A stretch of DNA of 64,000 nucleotides, from positions 393,544 to 457,543 of the forward strand of contig CAOLHI010001030.1 in assembly GCA_948474755.1 (NCBI GenBank), read 5' to 3'. Positions within the stretch are counted from its first letter, which is position 1; each line of letters opens with the position of its first letter. Source of the stretch: Ctenosaura bakeri. Lineage: Eukaryota; Chordata; Lepidosauria; Squamata; Iguanidae. A program made the position numbers and the translations under genes. The notes below the pieces were generated by a model. It ran no database searches. It was not told where the DNA came from and saw nothing but the letters and a program-made list of their open reading frames with translations. Shown here piece after piece: positions 39,543-49,240 of this stretch.

Positions 39543-41983
39543 ATGTCCGCGCTCTTCAAAAAGTGCGTGTCCTGCGGGCGCAAAGTTGCCCTCAACGACG
39601 GCCACAAGGAGTGTCTCTTCTGTTTGGGTGAGTCCCACAACACTCGGACTTGCCCAATTTGCCGGGATTTTACTCCCCAAACTCTCCGCAACCGGTCCGC
39701 GAGACTTAAGTCTTATTGTTGGGAACAGTCTCTGCGGGCGATAGACGAGACCTCCACTTCCAAAATGGCCGACAAGAAGACGACCACGCCATCGACGGTA
39801 TCGGCGGCTGCCGTTCCGTCCACCTCGTCGGTATCGGGCTCGGTACCGGCGAGAACGCCGATCTCGGCGTTACCGAGGATCCCGAAGCTGTCGGCGGCTG
39901 CCAAGTCAGCGAAAGGATCCTCGACGGCGAGGAAGGCTGAGGCTCCCCTGACGGAGACGCCTGCTAAGAAGCGCCCTGCTCCGGATGGAGACAAGGGCAG
40001 GGAGAAGAAGAAGAAGGAGAAGAAGCGCTCCCCAGCTGGGGACGTTCAACCTCTTCCTCCTCCTCCTACTCAGCAGCCTTCCAAAGGGCGAGGCGAGTCC
40101 GTCGATCTCTCGGACGATGAGATCGAGGATGTTCCCCAACAGCGCCCGGACTCGCCTGTGGCAGACCCTCCAACCCTGGTGGAGGAGCACCACCGCCCTT
40201 CCAGCCGTCGCAGGTCGGCCGACCTGCAGCAGAGAGAGCCCTCTGCTTCTCCGGAGCGGCGTTCGACCTCCTTCAGGTCCCGGTCCCGCTCTTCGGAGCG
40301 TCCGGTGGCCTCGCTGCCTCCTAGGGAGACAAGAGAGGAACAACCTCGCTCGTCTGCCTCCAGATACACCTCGGCGTCCTACGTGGCCAGGTACGCGAGG
40401 AATCTGAATGGAGAGAGCGCCCGGCCTCTTATCGGTCACATTCGCCATCGTACCGGGATCGGTACCATCGTGACCCGAGTCGCTGGGAGACCTTTCGGAG
40501 GTCCCGGTCACCTCGTCGACAGTGCGAATTGCGCTCGCCTAGAGGGGACGAGGCTCGGTACCGTCGCCACCGAAGCCAATCTCCGTCGGACCGCCGCTCC
40601 TTCAGCCGCTCTCCCTCTCCTCGATATCATAGGGCGGGGGAGCCTTCACCTCGATATCGGGCGATATCACCACCTCCTAGGGTCACGGCAACGGCGACGC
40701 GCCCTACGGAGTCGGTGGTGACTGAGCGGGCTAAGACAACGTCAGCCTGCCAGACTACCCCTGTCACCACTAAGAAGGTGAAGTCCGTGGTCAGCCAGCC
40801 CAAGCGTGACGCTGCCACTACCACCGTCCCGGCTGCAGAGAAGCCTAAAAAGGCAACACCTGTGGTGACTGCGAAGGAGCCGGAAAACGAGCGGCGAGAG
40901 GACTCACCGAGCTCGGAGTCGTACGACTCGAGTGCGGAGTCAGAGGTGTCTGAGGCGGCCTCCCAGGAGTCTCCTCCGCTGGGATTCGGGGAGCCGATCC
41001 CAGATTCTGCTCCAGAGGACGTCCACCAGTTCTCTGCGATGCTGCTCCGCATGGCCACTACCCTCGGCCTTAAGATCGCCGATGCGGAGCCGGAGGACGA
41101 CGATCCAGTCTTCTCCGTCTTTGAGGGGAAGCAACCTGCCACGGCCCCGCTGCCTCTCCTACCCCGGATATCCAGACTGGTGAAGGCCGCCTGGGATAGG
41201 CCGGCCTCGGCTCAGCCGATACCGCAGCGGCTGGAACACCTCTACAGGGTGCAGAAGGATAACGCCGGTTATCTCTTCAATCACCCTGCACCGAACTCTG
41301 TGGTGGTTGAGTCGGCACAGACGAAAGGCTCCGGCAGGCAGCACACCACCCCGCCGGATAAAGAGGGCAGGAAGTTGGACGCCTATGCAAGAAGGTTCTA
41401 TTCAGCCGCCTCCTTGCAGATCAGGCTGTCCAACACTCAGGCTTGCCTCGCGGCATACCTGAAAAAGGTGCTCGATCGCCTTCAACCGGCGATGGAGGCG
41501 GTACCGGAGGACATCCGCCAAGCCTCCTCGGTGATATTCAACGAGGCCATCTCCATCGCTCGGCAGCAGATGGCCTCCTCCAGGCACGCAGTGGAGATTG
41601 CCTCCCGGGTCATGGCAGGATCCATCGGCCTGCGCCGCCATGCTTGGCTGCGGCCGGCCGACATCCAGGAGGACACCAGAAGGAGAATTGAAGATCTCCC
41701 CTTCGACGGTGAGGGCCTATTCAATTCGTCCACCGACGAAGCGTTGGACAATCTCGTGAAGGCGAGGCTAACCGCCAAGAAGATCGGGCTACAGCCGGCC
41801 ACGCAAGCCCGCAGGACCTCCACCTTCCGCCCATCCTGGCGACGATCTTCCACTTCGTCGTTCCAGCGTTTGGCCCAGTCTGGACAGTCGAGACCGTCCT
41901 CCGGCTCGTCGGCCAGACGCACGGTTAGACGACGCCCGGCTTCGTCCAAGAAGTCCTCCTCCGAGACAAAGTCTCGGTTTTGA
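39543..41983 (+). pseudogene. DIRS copy 1 ORF1 (gag-like), frameshifted
   Basis: Starts at ATG 39543 (MSALFKKCVSCGRK). N-terminal zinc-binding cluster CxxC-H-CxxC-H-CxxC, a Lys-rich tract, a Ser/Arg-rich region and an alpha-helical C-terminal part. Against copy 2, one G is missing near 40399, so the first frame runs off to a stop at 40719-40721. The C-terminal half continues in another frame to TGA 41981-41983. The Lys-rich tract is 4 residues shorter than in copy 2. Not translatable as one protein unless the ribosome shifts. Confidence 0.85.
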
Positions 41984-41984
41984 C

Positions 41985-43898
41985 GTGCCTGGCAGGACCT
42001 ACCAATACCCACTCTTCAGCCTACCATCTGCACTCGGAGACCGACCGACTCTAGCTCGACACCTCGCGGAGTGGCAACATGTCACTACGGACTCTTGGGT
42101 GCTTTCCATCGTCCGTCTTGGCTACGCCATCGAGTTTCACGATATTCCGCCTCGAGGCGCTTACTACTCCACCCCGTTGAGTCCGGCCCTCCTGGAAGAG
42201 ATCCAGTCCCTCCTCCAGAAAGGGGCGATCGAGCGGCTCCCGCAAGAAGCCAAGACCACCGGCTTCTTCTCCAGGTACTTCACGGTACCGAAAGCCGACG
42301 GTACCCTCCGGCCGATCCTAGACCTCAGAGGGGTGAACTACTACATCCGCCCCAAGAGGTTCAAGATGGTCACGATACCGTCGATCCTGCCCTTCCTACA
42401 TCGAGGGGACTGGTTCGCCTCCATCGATCTCCGAGACGCATACTTCCATATCGCCATTCGCCCGCAGCACAGACTTTACCTCCGCTTCGCAGTCGACGAT
42501 ATCTGCTACCAGTACAAGGTGCTGCCGTTCGGACTCTCGACTGCCCCAAGGGTCTTCATCAAGTGCATGGCCCCGGTGGTATCCTTCCTGCGGACGAAGG
42601 GCGCTTCTGTCTTTCCTTACCTCGACGATTGGCTGTTGGTGGCGTCCTGCAGACAGAGACTTTACCACGATGTCCACATGACGTTGTCACTCCTGACCCG
42701 CCTTGGTCTACGGGTGAATCCGAAGAAGTCCCACCTCGAGCCGGCGAGGATCTTGGACTTCATCAGGGCGACGCTCGACTCGACCTCCGCCAGGGCGTAC
42801 CTACCAGAGTCTCGAGCCCAAACCCTGATCCGGGCCGCCGCTCACGCTCGTACGGCCCCGACGTTATCTGCGAGAAGCGTCCAGCAGCTCTTGGGCTACA
42901 TGGCTGCGACGACCGCTGTGACATATCTCGCCAGGCTGAGAGCGAGACCTCTTCAACACTGGTTCGTCCGCATATTCGACCGCCTGCGAGACGAACAGAC
43001 ACTCCGACTGCAGCTGCCGGAAGACGTCCGCTCATCCCTCCGATGGTGGCAGTCGCGACGCAATCTCATGTCAGGGATGCCTTTCCAACAGCCGACACCG
43101 AAGGTGACGGTAACGACCGACGCCTCCCTGTATGGATGGGGTGCCCACTGCGGCAATCTCAAAGTCCGCGACAGATGGACCGACGACGAGACCGCTCTCC
43201 ATATCAACGCGCTGGAGCTGCTCGCCGTCTGGAAAGCCCTACGGGCGTTCCGGCACGCCGTGGCGGGACGCACGGTCCTGATTCTGACGGACAACACCAC
43301 CACCGTCTGCTACATCAACAGACAAGGAGGGACTCATTCCACAACCCTGCTCCACATCGCGCTCGACCTGTGGGAATGGTGCATTCGCCTGCACACGCAT
43401 CCCGTGGCGGTTCACCTGGCCGGGCAGGAGAACACCACGGCAGACGCCCTCAGCAGGGACACCTCATCCCATCACGAATGGTCCCTCTCCGGAGAGGCAT
43501 TCAGACTGATTCGAGACCGCTGGGGCGAACCATCGATCGACCTCTTCGCGACCAGGGAAAACGCGAAGTGTCGCCGATTCTGCTCCAGAGCGGGCCACGA
43601 TCGCGCCTCCATCGGGGACGCTTTCCAGTTTCCGTGGACTGGGGAACTCCTCTACGCGTTCCCGCCGTTCCCGCTGCTCGGCCGGACGATATCGAAGATC
43701 CTCGCCGGCCGAGCCGACGCGATCTTGGTAGCCCCATACTGGCCGAGGCAACATTGGTTCGCACCCCTGCTACAAGCTGCACCAGACGACCTGCTCCGGT
43801 TGCCACCGACACCCGACCTGCTCTCCCACTCCGGTGGCCGAGTCCTCCATCCGGACCTGCCACGCCTGGCCCTCCATGCCTGGAGGATATCGCACTAG
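41985..43898 (+). CDS. DIRS copy 1 reverse transcriptase-RNase H
   Basis: 637 codons, 1 nt after the ORF1 stop. It copies element RNA into cDNA and removes the RNA strand. Visible: RT motif A FASIDLRDAYFHI, motif B PFGLSTAP, motif C YLDD; RNase H residues in TTDAS, ALELLAV, LTDNT and ADALSRD (D-E-D-D); and a C-terminal segment with FPPFPLL where the DIRS methyltransferase-like domain lies. The first codon here is GTG where copy 2 has ATG, so initiation is probably impaired. The catalytic residues are intact. Confidence 0.9.
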   Translation: MPGRTYQYPLFSLPSALGDRPTLARHLAEWQHVTTDSWVLSIVRLGYAIEFHDIPPRGAYYSTPLSPALLEEIQSLLQKGAIERLPQEAKTTGFFSRYFTVPKADGTLRPILDLRGVNYYIRPKRFKMVTIPSILPFLHRGDWFASIDLRDAYFHIAIRPQHRLYLRFAVDDICYQYKVLPFGLSTAPRVFIKCMAPVVSFLRTKGASVFPYLDDWLLVASCRQRLYHDVHMTLSLLTRLGLRVNPKKSHLEPARILDFIRATLDSTSARAYLPESRAQTLIRAAAHARTAPTLSARSVQQLLGYMAATTAVTYLARLRARPLQHWFVRIFDRLRDEQTLRLQLPEDVRSSLRWWQSRRNLMSGMPFQQPTPKVTVTTDASLYGWGAHCGNLKVRDRWTDDETALHINALELLAVWKALRAFRHAVAGRTVLILTDNTTTVCYINRQGGTHSTTLLHIALDLWEWCIRLHTHPVAVHLAGQENTTADALSRDTSSHHEWSLSGEAFRLIRDRWGEPSIDLFATRENAKCRRFCSRAGHDRASIGDAFQFPWTGELLYAFPPFPLLGRTISKILAGRADAILVAPYWPRQHWFAPLLQAAPDDLLRLPPTPDLLSHSGGRVLHPDLPRLALHAWRISH

Positions 43899-44911
43899 AC
43901 GATCCCGTGCTTGGTACCGTCCTCGTCACGGCCAGGAAGGAATCCACCCGTCGCAACTATCAATATAAATGGCGACGCTTCCTGACCTTCGCTAACGAGA
44001 GGAGTGAGCCGGTATCGCCCGTGGGGCTCTCTACCGTCCTGCATTTCCTCCTGCACCTCCGGCAACAGGGTCTGGCGTTTCCATCCCTGAAGGTGTATCT
44101 CTCTGCGATCGTGGCATACCAACCGCCACGATCTGCTGCCTCGGCCTTCTTCAGGAATGATACCGTTAAGCGGTTTCTGAAAGGACTTCATCATCTCTAC
44201 CCGCTGGTATCGCCGCCGCTACCGCCGTGGTCCCTCTCGCTGGTGCTCTCGCAGCTGACGAAGCCGCCCTTCGAGCCGATGGCGACCTTGGATGACAGGC
44301 TCCTGACCATGAAAACCGCCTTCCTGGTGGCGGTGACCTCAGCGAGGCGAGCGGGGGAGATCACAGCTCTTCGGTCCGACGAGCCCTTCATGGTCTTCCA
44401 CAGGGAGAAGGTGGTCCTCAGACCTGACATCTCGTTCCTGCCAAAGGTGATGTCCAGTTTCCATCTCAACCAGGACATCATCCTGCCTGCCTTCTTCCCG
44501 AACCCGACGACACCGTTGGAGCGGTCCCTCCACTCCCTGGACGTGCGTCGGGCATTGGCTTTCTACAAGGACAGGACTGCTTCCTTCCGACAGACGCCGC
44601 ATCTGTTTGTTTGCTATGGGCGACGTCGGAAGGGCCTCAAAGTGTCCACCCAGCGCTTCTCCAAGTGGGTGGTGAGGACTATTGAACTGGCGTATGAGCT
44701 CGCGAGGAAGCCTCCGCCAGTCCTGCTTCGGGCCCACTCCACCAGAGCTGTGGCTACTTCTGCGGCCCTCCTGCGAGGAGTTGACCTGCATGAACTCTGC
44801 CGTGTGGCGACCTGGTTCCAACCATCGACCTTCGTGCGCCACTACAGGCTCGACTGCCGGTCGCGCAGAGATGGCCGGTTTGGACGTGAGGTGCTGGCTT
44901 CCGTGCTGTAG
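43478..44911 (+). CDS. DIRS copy 1 tyrosine recombinase
   Basis: 477 codons from ATG 43478, overlapping the last 421 nt of the RT gene in another frame. It is predicted to insert circular cDNA by strand exchange without target duplication. Catalytic residues by position: Arg in SARRAGE, HxxR in AHSTR, Trp in VATW, and nucleophile Tyr in VRHYRLD. Recombinase similarity starts near RRNYQYKWRRF (about residue 158). The start codon is a choice: the frame is open far upstream, but that part lacks constraint (see rejected items). Confidence 0.85.
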   Translation: MVPLRRGIQTDSRPLGRTIDRPLRDQGKREVSPILLQSGPRSRLHRGRFPVSVDWGTPLRVPAVPAARPDDIEDPRRPSRRDLGSPILAEATLVRTPATSCTRRPAPVATDTRPALPLRWPSPPSGPATPGPPCLEDIALDDPVLGTVLVTARKESTRRNYQYKWRRFLTFANERSEPVSPVGLSTVLHFLLHLRQQGLAFPSLKVYLSAIVAYQPPRSAASAFFRNDTVKRFLKGLHHLYPLVSPPLPPWSLSLVLSQLTKPPFEPMATLDDRLLTMKTAFLVAVTSARRAGEITALRSDEPFMVFHREKVVLRPDISFLPKVMSSFHLNQDIILPAFFPNPTTPLERSLHSLDVRRALAFYKDRTASFRQTPHLFVCYGRRRKGLKVSTQRFSKWVVRTIELAYELARKPPPVLLRAHSTRAVATSAALLRGVDLHELCRVATWFQPSTFVRHYRLDCRSRRDGRFGREVLASVL

Positions 44912-44947
44912 GACCTGACCCGCCATCCAACCGGTAAGCTACACAGT

Positions 44948-45044
44948 CTCCTAGTGTATGAAGGCACAGAGACCACGAAGAAGAAGAACGGGTTGCTTAC
45001 CTGTAACTGTGGTTCTTCGAGTGGTCATCTGTGCCATCATACAC
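44948..45044 (+). repeat. DIRS copy 1 internal complementary region (ICR)
   Basis: 44948-44985 is the reverse complement of the left end 39213-39250. 44986-45044 is the reverse complement of the right end 45226-45284. Joined, they are the complement of a left-to-right circle junction, the arrangement that defines DIRS elements and is thought to template circle closure. Confidence 0.92.
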
Positions 45045-45098
45045 ACCCGCCCTTCCTCCCCTCTTTCTCAGGTCCCTGTAGGTTCTACGGCGGACGAC

Positions 45099-45284
45099 AG
45101 AACTGAGGAGAGACCGTTGCTCGGCGGGAGGAGCATGCGCAGTACCGGCGTGGGGGAGGGGTTCCCGCCAAGCGAACAAGCTCTAGAAGTTTCCGAACGC
45201 TACCGCGCAGGCGCTAAAGCTCCTAGTGTATGATGGCACAGATGACCACTCGAAGAACCACAGTTACAGGTAAGCAACCCGTTC
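45099..45284 (+). repeat. DIRS copy 1 right terminal repeat
   Basis: 45099-45233 is the inverted partner of 39237-39371. 45234-45284 is the right end, longer than the left end by about 27 bp and only partly similar ('gtggttcttcgagtgg' against 'gttcttcttcgtgg' when inverted). Ends in GTTC. Confidence 0.88.
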
Positions 45285-45457
45285 TTCCATCCTATGGATT
45301 CTGGGGATCTGGAGTTGAAGGTGGGTATTTAGAATTCTCAGCCATAGTGCTCCTCTAGTGAGTCACCAGGCCACAAAACCTATGATTCTGTAGGATGTCG
45401 TTCCCATGGCAGTTAAAGTGGAATATAGCACTATAACTGTGTAGTGTGAATGGGCCC

Positions 45458-46260
45458 TTAATGACTTTGCATTCTAGTCTCATGAGAGAAGAAAAAAAAA
45501 GCTTTTCTCTACTTCCTTTCTCCACACTATGCCTACTTTTATGAACTTCTGTCATGAGCCATTGTACTTCACTTCATTTCAGCCCTAAAGAATAGCAGTC
45601 TTTCCTCATTAGGGATTGCTCCAGGCTCTTGATTACTTCTGTTACCTTTTTCTGCACCTTTTCCAGACCAAAAATATCCTTTCTGAGGTATGGAGGCTAC
45701 AAATACAAAACCAGCAAGTGGGTCTGCACCATTGTTATATGTCAAAGTGTTACAATATTGACAAGCTTTTAAAAATTCGTTTCCTAAGGATCCCCAACGT
45801 GGATTTTGCCATTTTCATAGCTATGGCACACTGGGTTGATGATTTCATCAACCTACACTAGAGACAACTGGCCTACTTCTTAGACTTTTTGTTTGTTTGT
45901 TTCTAATAACAGAATCACCCATTACCTTGACCTTCCCAGACCCTGGAGGCATGTCCCTCTGTTGCAGAGGATATTTGTTTATCCTATCACTCTCCTTCCC
46001 AAAGAATTTCATTTTCCATGACAAGAAAGATTATCTTGGGAGTCCAATGCTGCTACTACATTCTTGAAGCCTTTGATCATCATTCTGTCTGCCCGTCTCA
46101 GCTCCTCCAAGTTGAGGTGTATTCTCACTATGCAGTTATAGCGCTACGATTACAAACTGAGAATTAAATTGTATTGCTCTGCTTTTATTGCTGTTCTTGT
46201 TTCTGGGATGCCCGAGGCAACTGAAGATGTGGCTCGATGAGCTTAATTTAGTAGTATGCA
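45458..46260. other. spacer between DIRS copies
   Basis: AT-rich host DNA without a recognised gene. Around 46125-46150 'tatgcagttatagcgctacg' is a fragment of the same palindromic family that copy 1 entered. Confidence 0.4.
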
Positions 46261-46479
46261 GATTCTGAAGACGATATCTGTTTTTTTCTTTTAATTTTTT
46301 TTATTGATTATAAAGCAAAAAAATGAACAGAAGAAAAAAGAAAAACACCACATGATATACATAACAGTGGAGAAAAAAAAAGGAATTTCAACCAAAACAG
46401 ACTTACATTGTTATTTCTCTCCAATTGCATTACAGTCATATACTTATTCAACATATTCTTCTTCGTGGTCTCTGTGCCT

Positions 46480-46614
46480 TCATACACTAGGAGCTTTAGC
46501 ACCTGCGCGGTAGCGTTCGGAAACTTCTAGAGCTTGTTCGCTTGGCGGGAACCCCTCCCCCACGCCGGTACTGCGCATGCTCCTCCCGCCGAGCAACGGT
46601 CTCTCCTCAGTTCT
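46480..46614 (+). repeat. DIRS copy 2 left inverted terminal repeat
   Basis: 135 bp, inverted partner of 52355-52489. E2F-like TTGGCGGGAA at 46542-46551 and NRF1-like TGCGCATGC are kept, as in copy 1. Confidence 0.9.
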
Positions 46615-46785
46615 TTCTCGTCCGCCGTCGCGTACGGAAGGTTCTTTAGTTTGTTCCTCTCACTTTTGTGCTTGGCTTGCTGTTTTCACGGTTTTACGGA
46701 TTTTGGACTGTCTCTGACCTCTCTTTCGGACTCCCCCTTCGGCTTTGGTCTTTTCGGATTTTCGCAGTTTGGCGTTCTTCGTCTT

Positions 46786-49239
46786 ATGTCCGCGCTCTTC
46801 AAGAAGTGCGTGTCCTGCGGGTGCAAGGTTGCCCTCAACGACAGCCACAAGGAGTGTCTCTTCTGTTTGGGTGAGTCCCACAACATCCGGACTTGCCCAA
46901 TTTGCCGGGATTTTACTCCCCAAACTCTCCGCAACCGGTCCGCGAGACTTAAGTCTTATTGTTGGGAACAGTCTCTGCGGGCGATAGATGAGACCTCCAC
47001 TTCCAAGATGGCCGACAAGAAGACGACCACGCCATCGACGGTATCGGCGGCTGCCGTTCCGTCCACCTCGTCGGTATCGGGCTCGGTACCGGCGAAAACG
47101 CCGATCTTGGCGTTACCGAGGATCCCAAAGCTGTCGGCGGCTGCCAAGTCAGCGAAAGGATCCTCGACGGCGAGGAAGGCTGAGGCTCCCCTGACGGAGA
47201 CGCCTGCTAAAAAGCGCCCTGCTCCGGACGGAGGCAAGGGCAAGGAGAAGGAGAAGAAGAAGAAGAAGAAGGAGAAGAAGCGCTCCCCGGCTGGGGACGT
47301 TCAACCTCCTCCTCCTCCTCCTACTCAGCAGTCTTCCAAAGGGCGAGGCGAGTCCGTCGATCTCTCGGATGATGAGATCGAGGACGTTCCCCAACAGCGC
47401 CCGGACTCGCCTGTGGCAGACCCTCCAACCCTGGTGGAGGAGCGCCACCGCCCTCCTAGCCGTCGCAGGTCGGCCGACCTGCAGCAGAGAGAGCCCTCTG
47501 CTTCTCCGGAGCGGCGTTCGACCTCCTTCCGGTCCCGGTCCCGCTCTTCCGAGCGTCCGGTGGCCTCGCCGCCTCCTAGGGAGACAAGAGAGGAACAACC
47601 TCGCTCGTCTGCCTCCAGATACACCTCGGCGTCCTACGTGGCCAGGTACGCGAGGGAATCTGAATGGAGAGAGCGCCCGGCCTCTTATCGGTCACATTCG
47701 CCATCGTACCGGGATCGGTACCATCGTGGCCCGAGTCGCTGGGAGACCTTCCGGAGGTCCCGGTCACCTCGTCGACAGCGCGAATCGCGCTCGCCTAGAG
47801 GGGACGAGGCTCGGTACCGTCAACGCCGAAGCCGATCTCCGTCGGACCGCCGCTCCTTCAGCCGCTCTCCCTCTCCTCGATATCATAGGGCGAGGGAGCC
47901 TTCACCTCGGTATCGGGCGATATCGCCACCTCCTAGGGTCACGGCAACGGCGACGCGCCCTACGGAGTCGGTGGTGACTGAGCGGGCTACGACGACGTCA
48001 GCCTGCCAGACTACCCCTGTCACCACTAAGAAGGTGAAGTCAGTAGTCAGCCAGCCCAAGCGGGACGCTGCTACTACCCCCGCCCCGGCTGCAGAGAAGC
48101 CTAGGAAGGCAACACATGTGGCGACTGCGAAGGAGCCGGAAAGCGAGCGGCGAGAGGACTCACCGACCTCAGAGTCGTACGACTCGAGTGCGGAATCAGA
48201 GGTGTCTGAGGCGGCCTCCCAGGAGTCTCCTCTGCTGGGATTCGGGGACCCGATCCCAGATTCTGCTCCAGAGGACGTCCACCAGTTCTCTGCGATGCTG
48301 CTCCGCATGGCCACTACCCTCGGCCTTAAGATCGCCGATGCGGAGCCGGAGGACGACGATCCAGCCTTCTCCATCTTCGAGGAGAAGCGACCTGCCACGG
48401 CCCCGCTGCCTCTCCTGCCCCGGGTATCCAGACTGGTGAAGGCCGCCTGGGATAGGCCGGCCTCGGCTCAGCCGATACCGCAGCGGTTGGAACACCTCTA
48501 CAGGGTGCAGAAGGATAACGCCGGTTATCTCTTTAATCACCCTGCACCGAACTCTGTGGTGGTCGAGTCGGCACAGACGAAAGGCTCCGGCAGGCAACAC
48601 ACCACCCCGCCGGATAAAGAGGGCAGGAAGTTGGACGCCTATGCAAGAAGGTTCTATTCAGCCGCCTCCTTGCAGATCAGGCTGTCCAACACTCAGACTT
48701 GCCTCGCGGCATACCTGAAAAAGGTGCTCGATCGCCTGCAACTGGCGATGGAGGCGGTACCGGAGGACATCCGCCAAGCCTCCTCCGTGATCTTCAACGA
48801 GGCCATCTCCATCGCTCGGCAGCAGATGGCCTCCTCCAGGCACGCAGTGGAGATTGCCTCCCGGGTCATGGCGGGATCCATCGGCCTGCGCCGCCATGCT
48901 TGGCTGCGGCCGGCCGACATCCAGGAGAACACCAGAAGGAGAATTGAAGATCTCCCCTTCGACGGTGAGGGCCTATTCAATTCGTCCACAGACGAAGCTT
49001 TGGACAATCTCGTTAAGGCGAGGCTGACCGCCAAGAAGATCGGGCTACAGCCGGCCACGCAAGCCCGCAGGACCTCCACCTTCCGCCCATCCTGGCGACG
49101 ATCTTCCACCTCGTCGTTCCAGCGTTCGGCCCAGTCTGGACAGTCGAGACCGTCCTCCGGCTCATTGGCCAGACGCACGATTAGGCGACGCCCGGCTTCG
49201 TCCAAGAAGTCCTCCTCCGAGACAAAGTCTCGGTTTTGA
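46786..49239 (+). CDS. DIRS copy 2 ORF1 (gag-like, zinc cluster and RS-rich)
   Basis: 817 aa from ATG 46786, chosen because it matches the ATG of copy 1 and starts directly before the zinc cluster; an in-frame TTG farther up lies in the terminal repeat. Cys/His cluster: C8-C11, H21, C24-C27, H32, C37-C40. Then a Ser/Thr/Ala-rich linker, a Lys/Glu tract (about 150-170), a Pro run, an acidic patch (SDDEIEDV), an Arg/Ser-rich region (about 230-395, many RS, SP and SR pairs), and a C-terminal part (about 480-800) that probably assembles the particle. It presumably packages element RNA. Stop TGA is 1 nt before the RT start. Confidence 0.85.
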   Translation: MSALFKKCVSCGCKVALNDSHKECLFCLGESHNIRTCPICRDFTPQTLRNRSARLKSYCWEQSLRAIDETSTSKMADKKTTTPSTVSAAAVPSTSSVSGSVPAKTPILALPRIPKLSAAAKSAKGSSTARKAEAPLTETPAKKRPAPDGGKGKEKEKKKKKKEKKRSPAGDVQPPPPPPTQQSSKGRGESVDLSDDEIEDVPQQRPDSPVADPPTLVEERHRPPSRRRSADLQQREPSASPERRSTSFRSRSRSSERPVASPPPRETREEQPRSSASRYTSASYVARYARESEWRERPASYRSHSPSYRDRYHRGPSRWETFRRSRSPRRQRESRSPRGDEARYRQRRSRSPSDRRSFSRSPSPRYHRAREPSPRYRAISPPPRVTATATRPTESVVTERATTTSACQTTPVTTKKVKSVVSQPKRDAATTPAPAAEKPRKATHVATAKEPESERREDSPTSESYDSSAESEVSEAASQESPLLGFGDPIPDSAPEDVHQFSAMLLRMATTLGLKIADAEPEDDDPAFSIFEEKRPATAPLPLLPRVSRLVKAAWDRPASAQPIPQRLEHLYRVQKDNAGYLFNHPAPNSVVVESAQTKGSGRQHTTPPDKEGRKLDAYARRFYSAASLQIRLSNTQTCLAAYLKKVLDRLQLAMEAVPEDIRQASSVIFNEAISIARQQMASSRHAVEIASRVMAGSIGLRRHAWLRPADIQENTRRRIEDLPFDGEGLFNSSTDEALDNLVKARLTAKKIGLQPATQARRTSTFRPSWRRSSTSSFQRSAQSGQSRPSSGSLARRTIRRRPASSKKSSSETKSRF

Positions 49240-49240
49240 C

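Larger units (their letters stand above)
39213..45284 (+). mobile_element. DIRS-type retrotransposon, copy 1 (6.07 kb)
   Basis: Order: left terminal repeat, ORF1 (frameshifted), RT-RNase H, tyrosine recombinase, internal complementary region, right terminal repeat. There is no target duplication, as expected for recombinase-mediated insertion. Much more GC- and CpG-rich than the host flanks. RT protein is about 96% and recombinase about 95% identical to copy 2. The insertion sites of copies 1 and 2 differ, so they are independent insertions. Two lesions are visible: a 1-nt deletion in ORF1 near 40399, and GTG in place of ATG at 41985. Confidence 0.93.
39153..45457. mobile_element. palindromic DNA transposon split by DIRS copy 1
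   Basis: Left part 39153-39212 ('gggctcattcatactac') and right part 45285-45457 (ending 'agtgtgaatgggccc') are inverted arms of one element of about 233 bp. DIRS copy 1 was inserted in it near a GGCTACATCC-type centre. The DIRS insertion is therefore younger. Confidence 0.7.

Noticed and set aside
42071..43477. Very long open frame overlapping the whole RT gene (946 codons to 44911; same in copy 2 from 49327)
   Set aside because: It begins at GTG, and between copies 1 and 2 it changes about 46 residues in this overlap while the RT frame changes about 24 over the same DNA. The RT frame is therefore the constrained one, and the alternative frame is open because the element is GC-rich. Only the recombinase part is kept.
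39713..44926. Antisense open frames of 90-200 codons across the DIRS elements
   Set aside because: They contain no recognisable domain and arise from Arg/Ser/Pro-rich, GC-rich coding on the opposite strand.
46534..46785. In-frame upstream extension of copy 2 ORF1 into the terminal repeat
   Set aside because: It starts at TTG inside the inverted repeat, is not open in copy 1, and lies before the shared ATG that directly precedes the zinc cluster.
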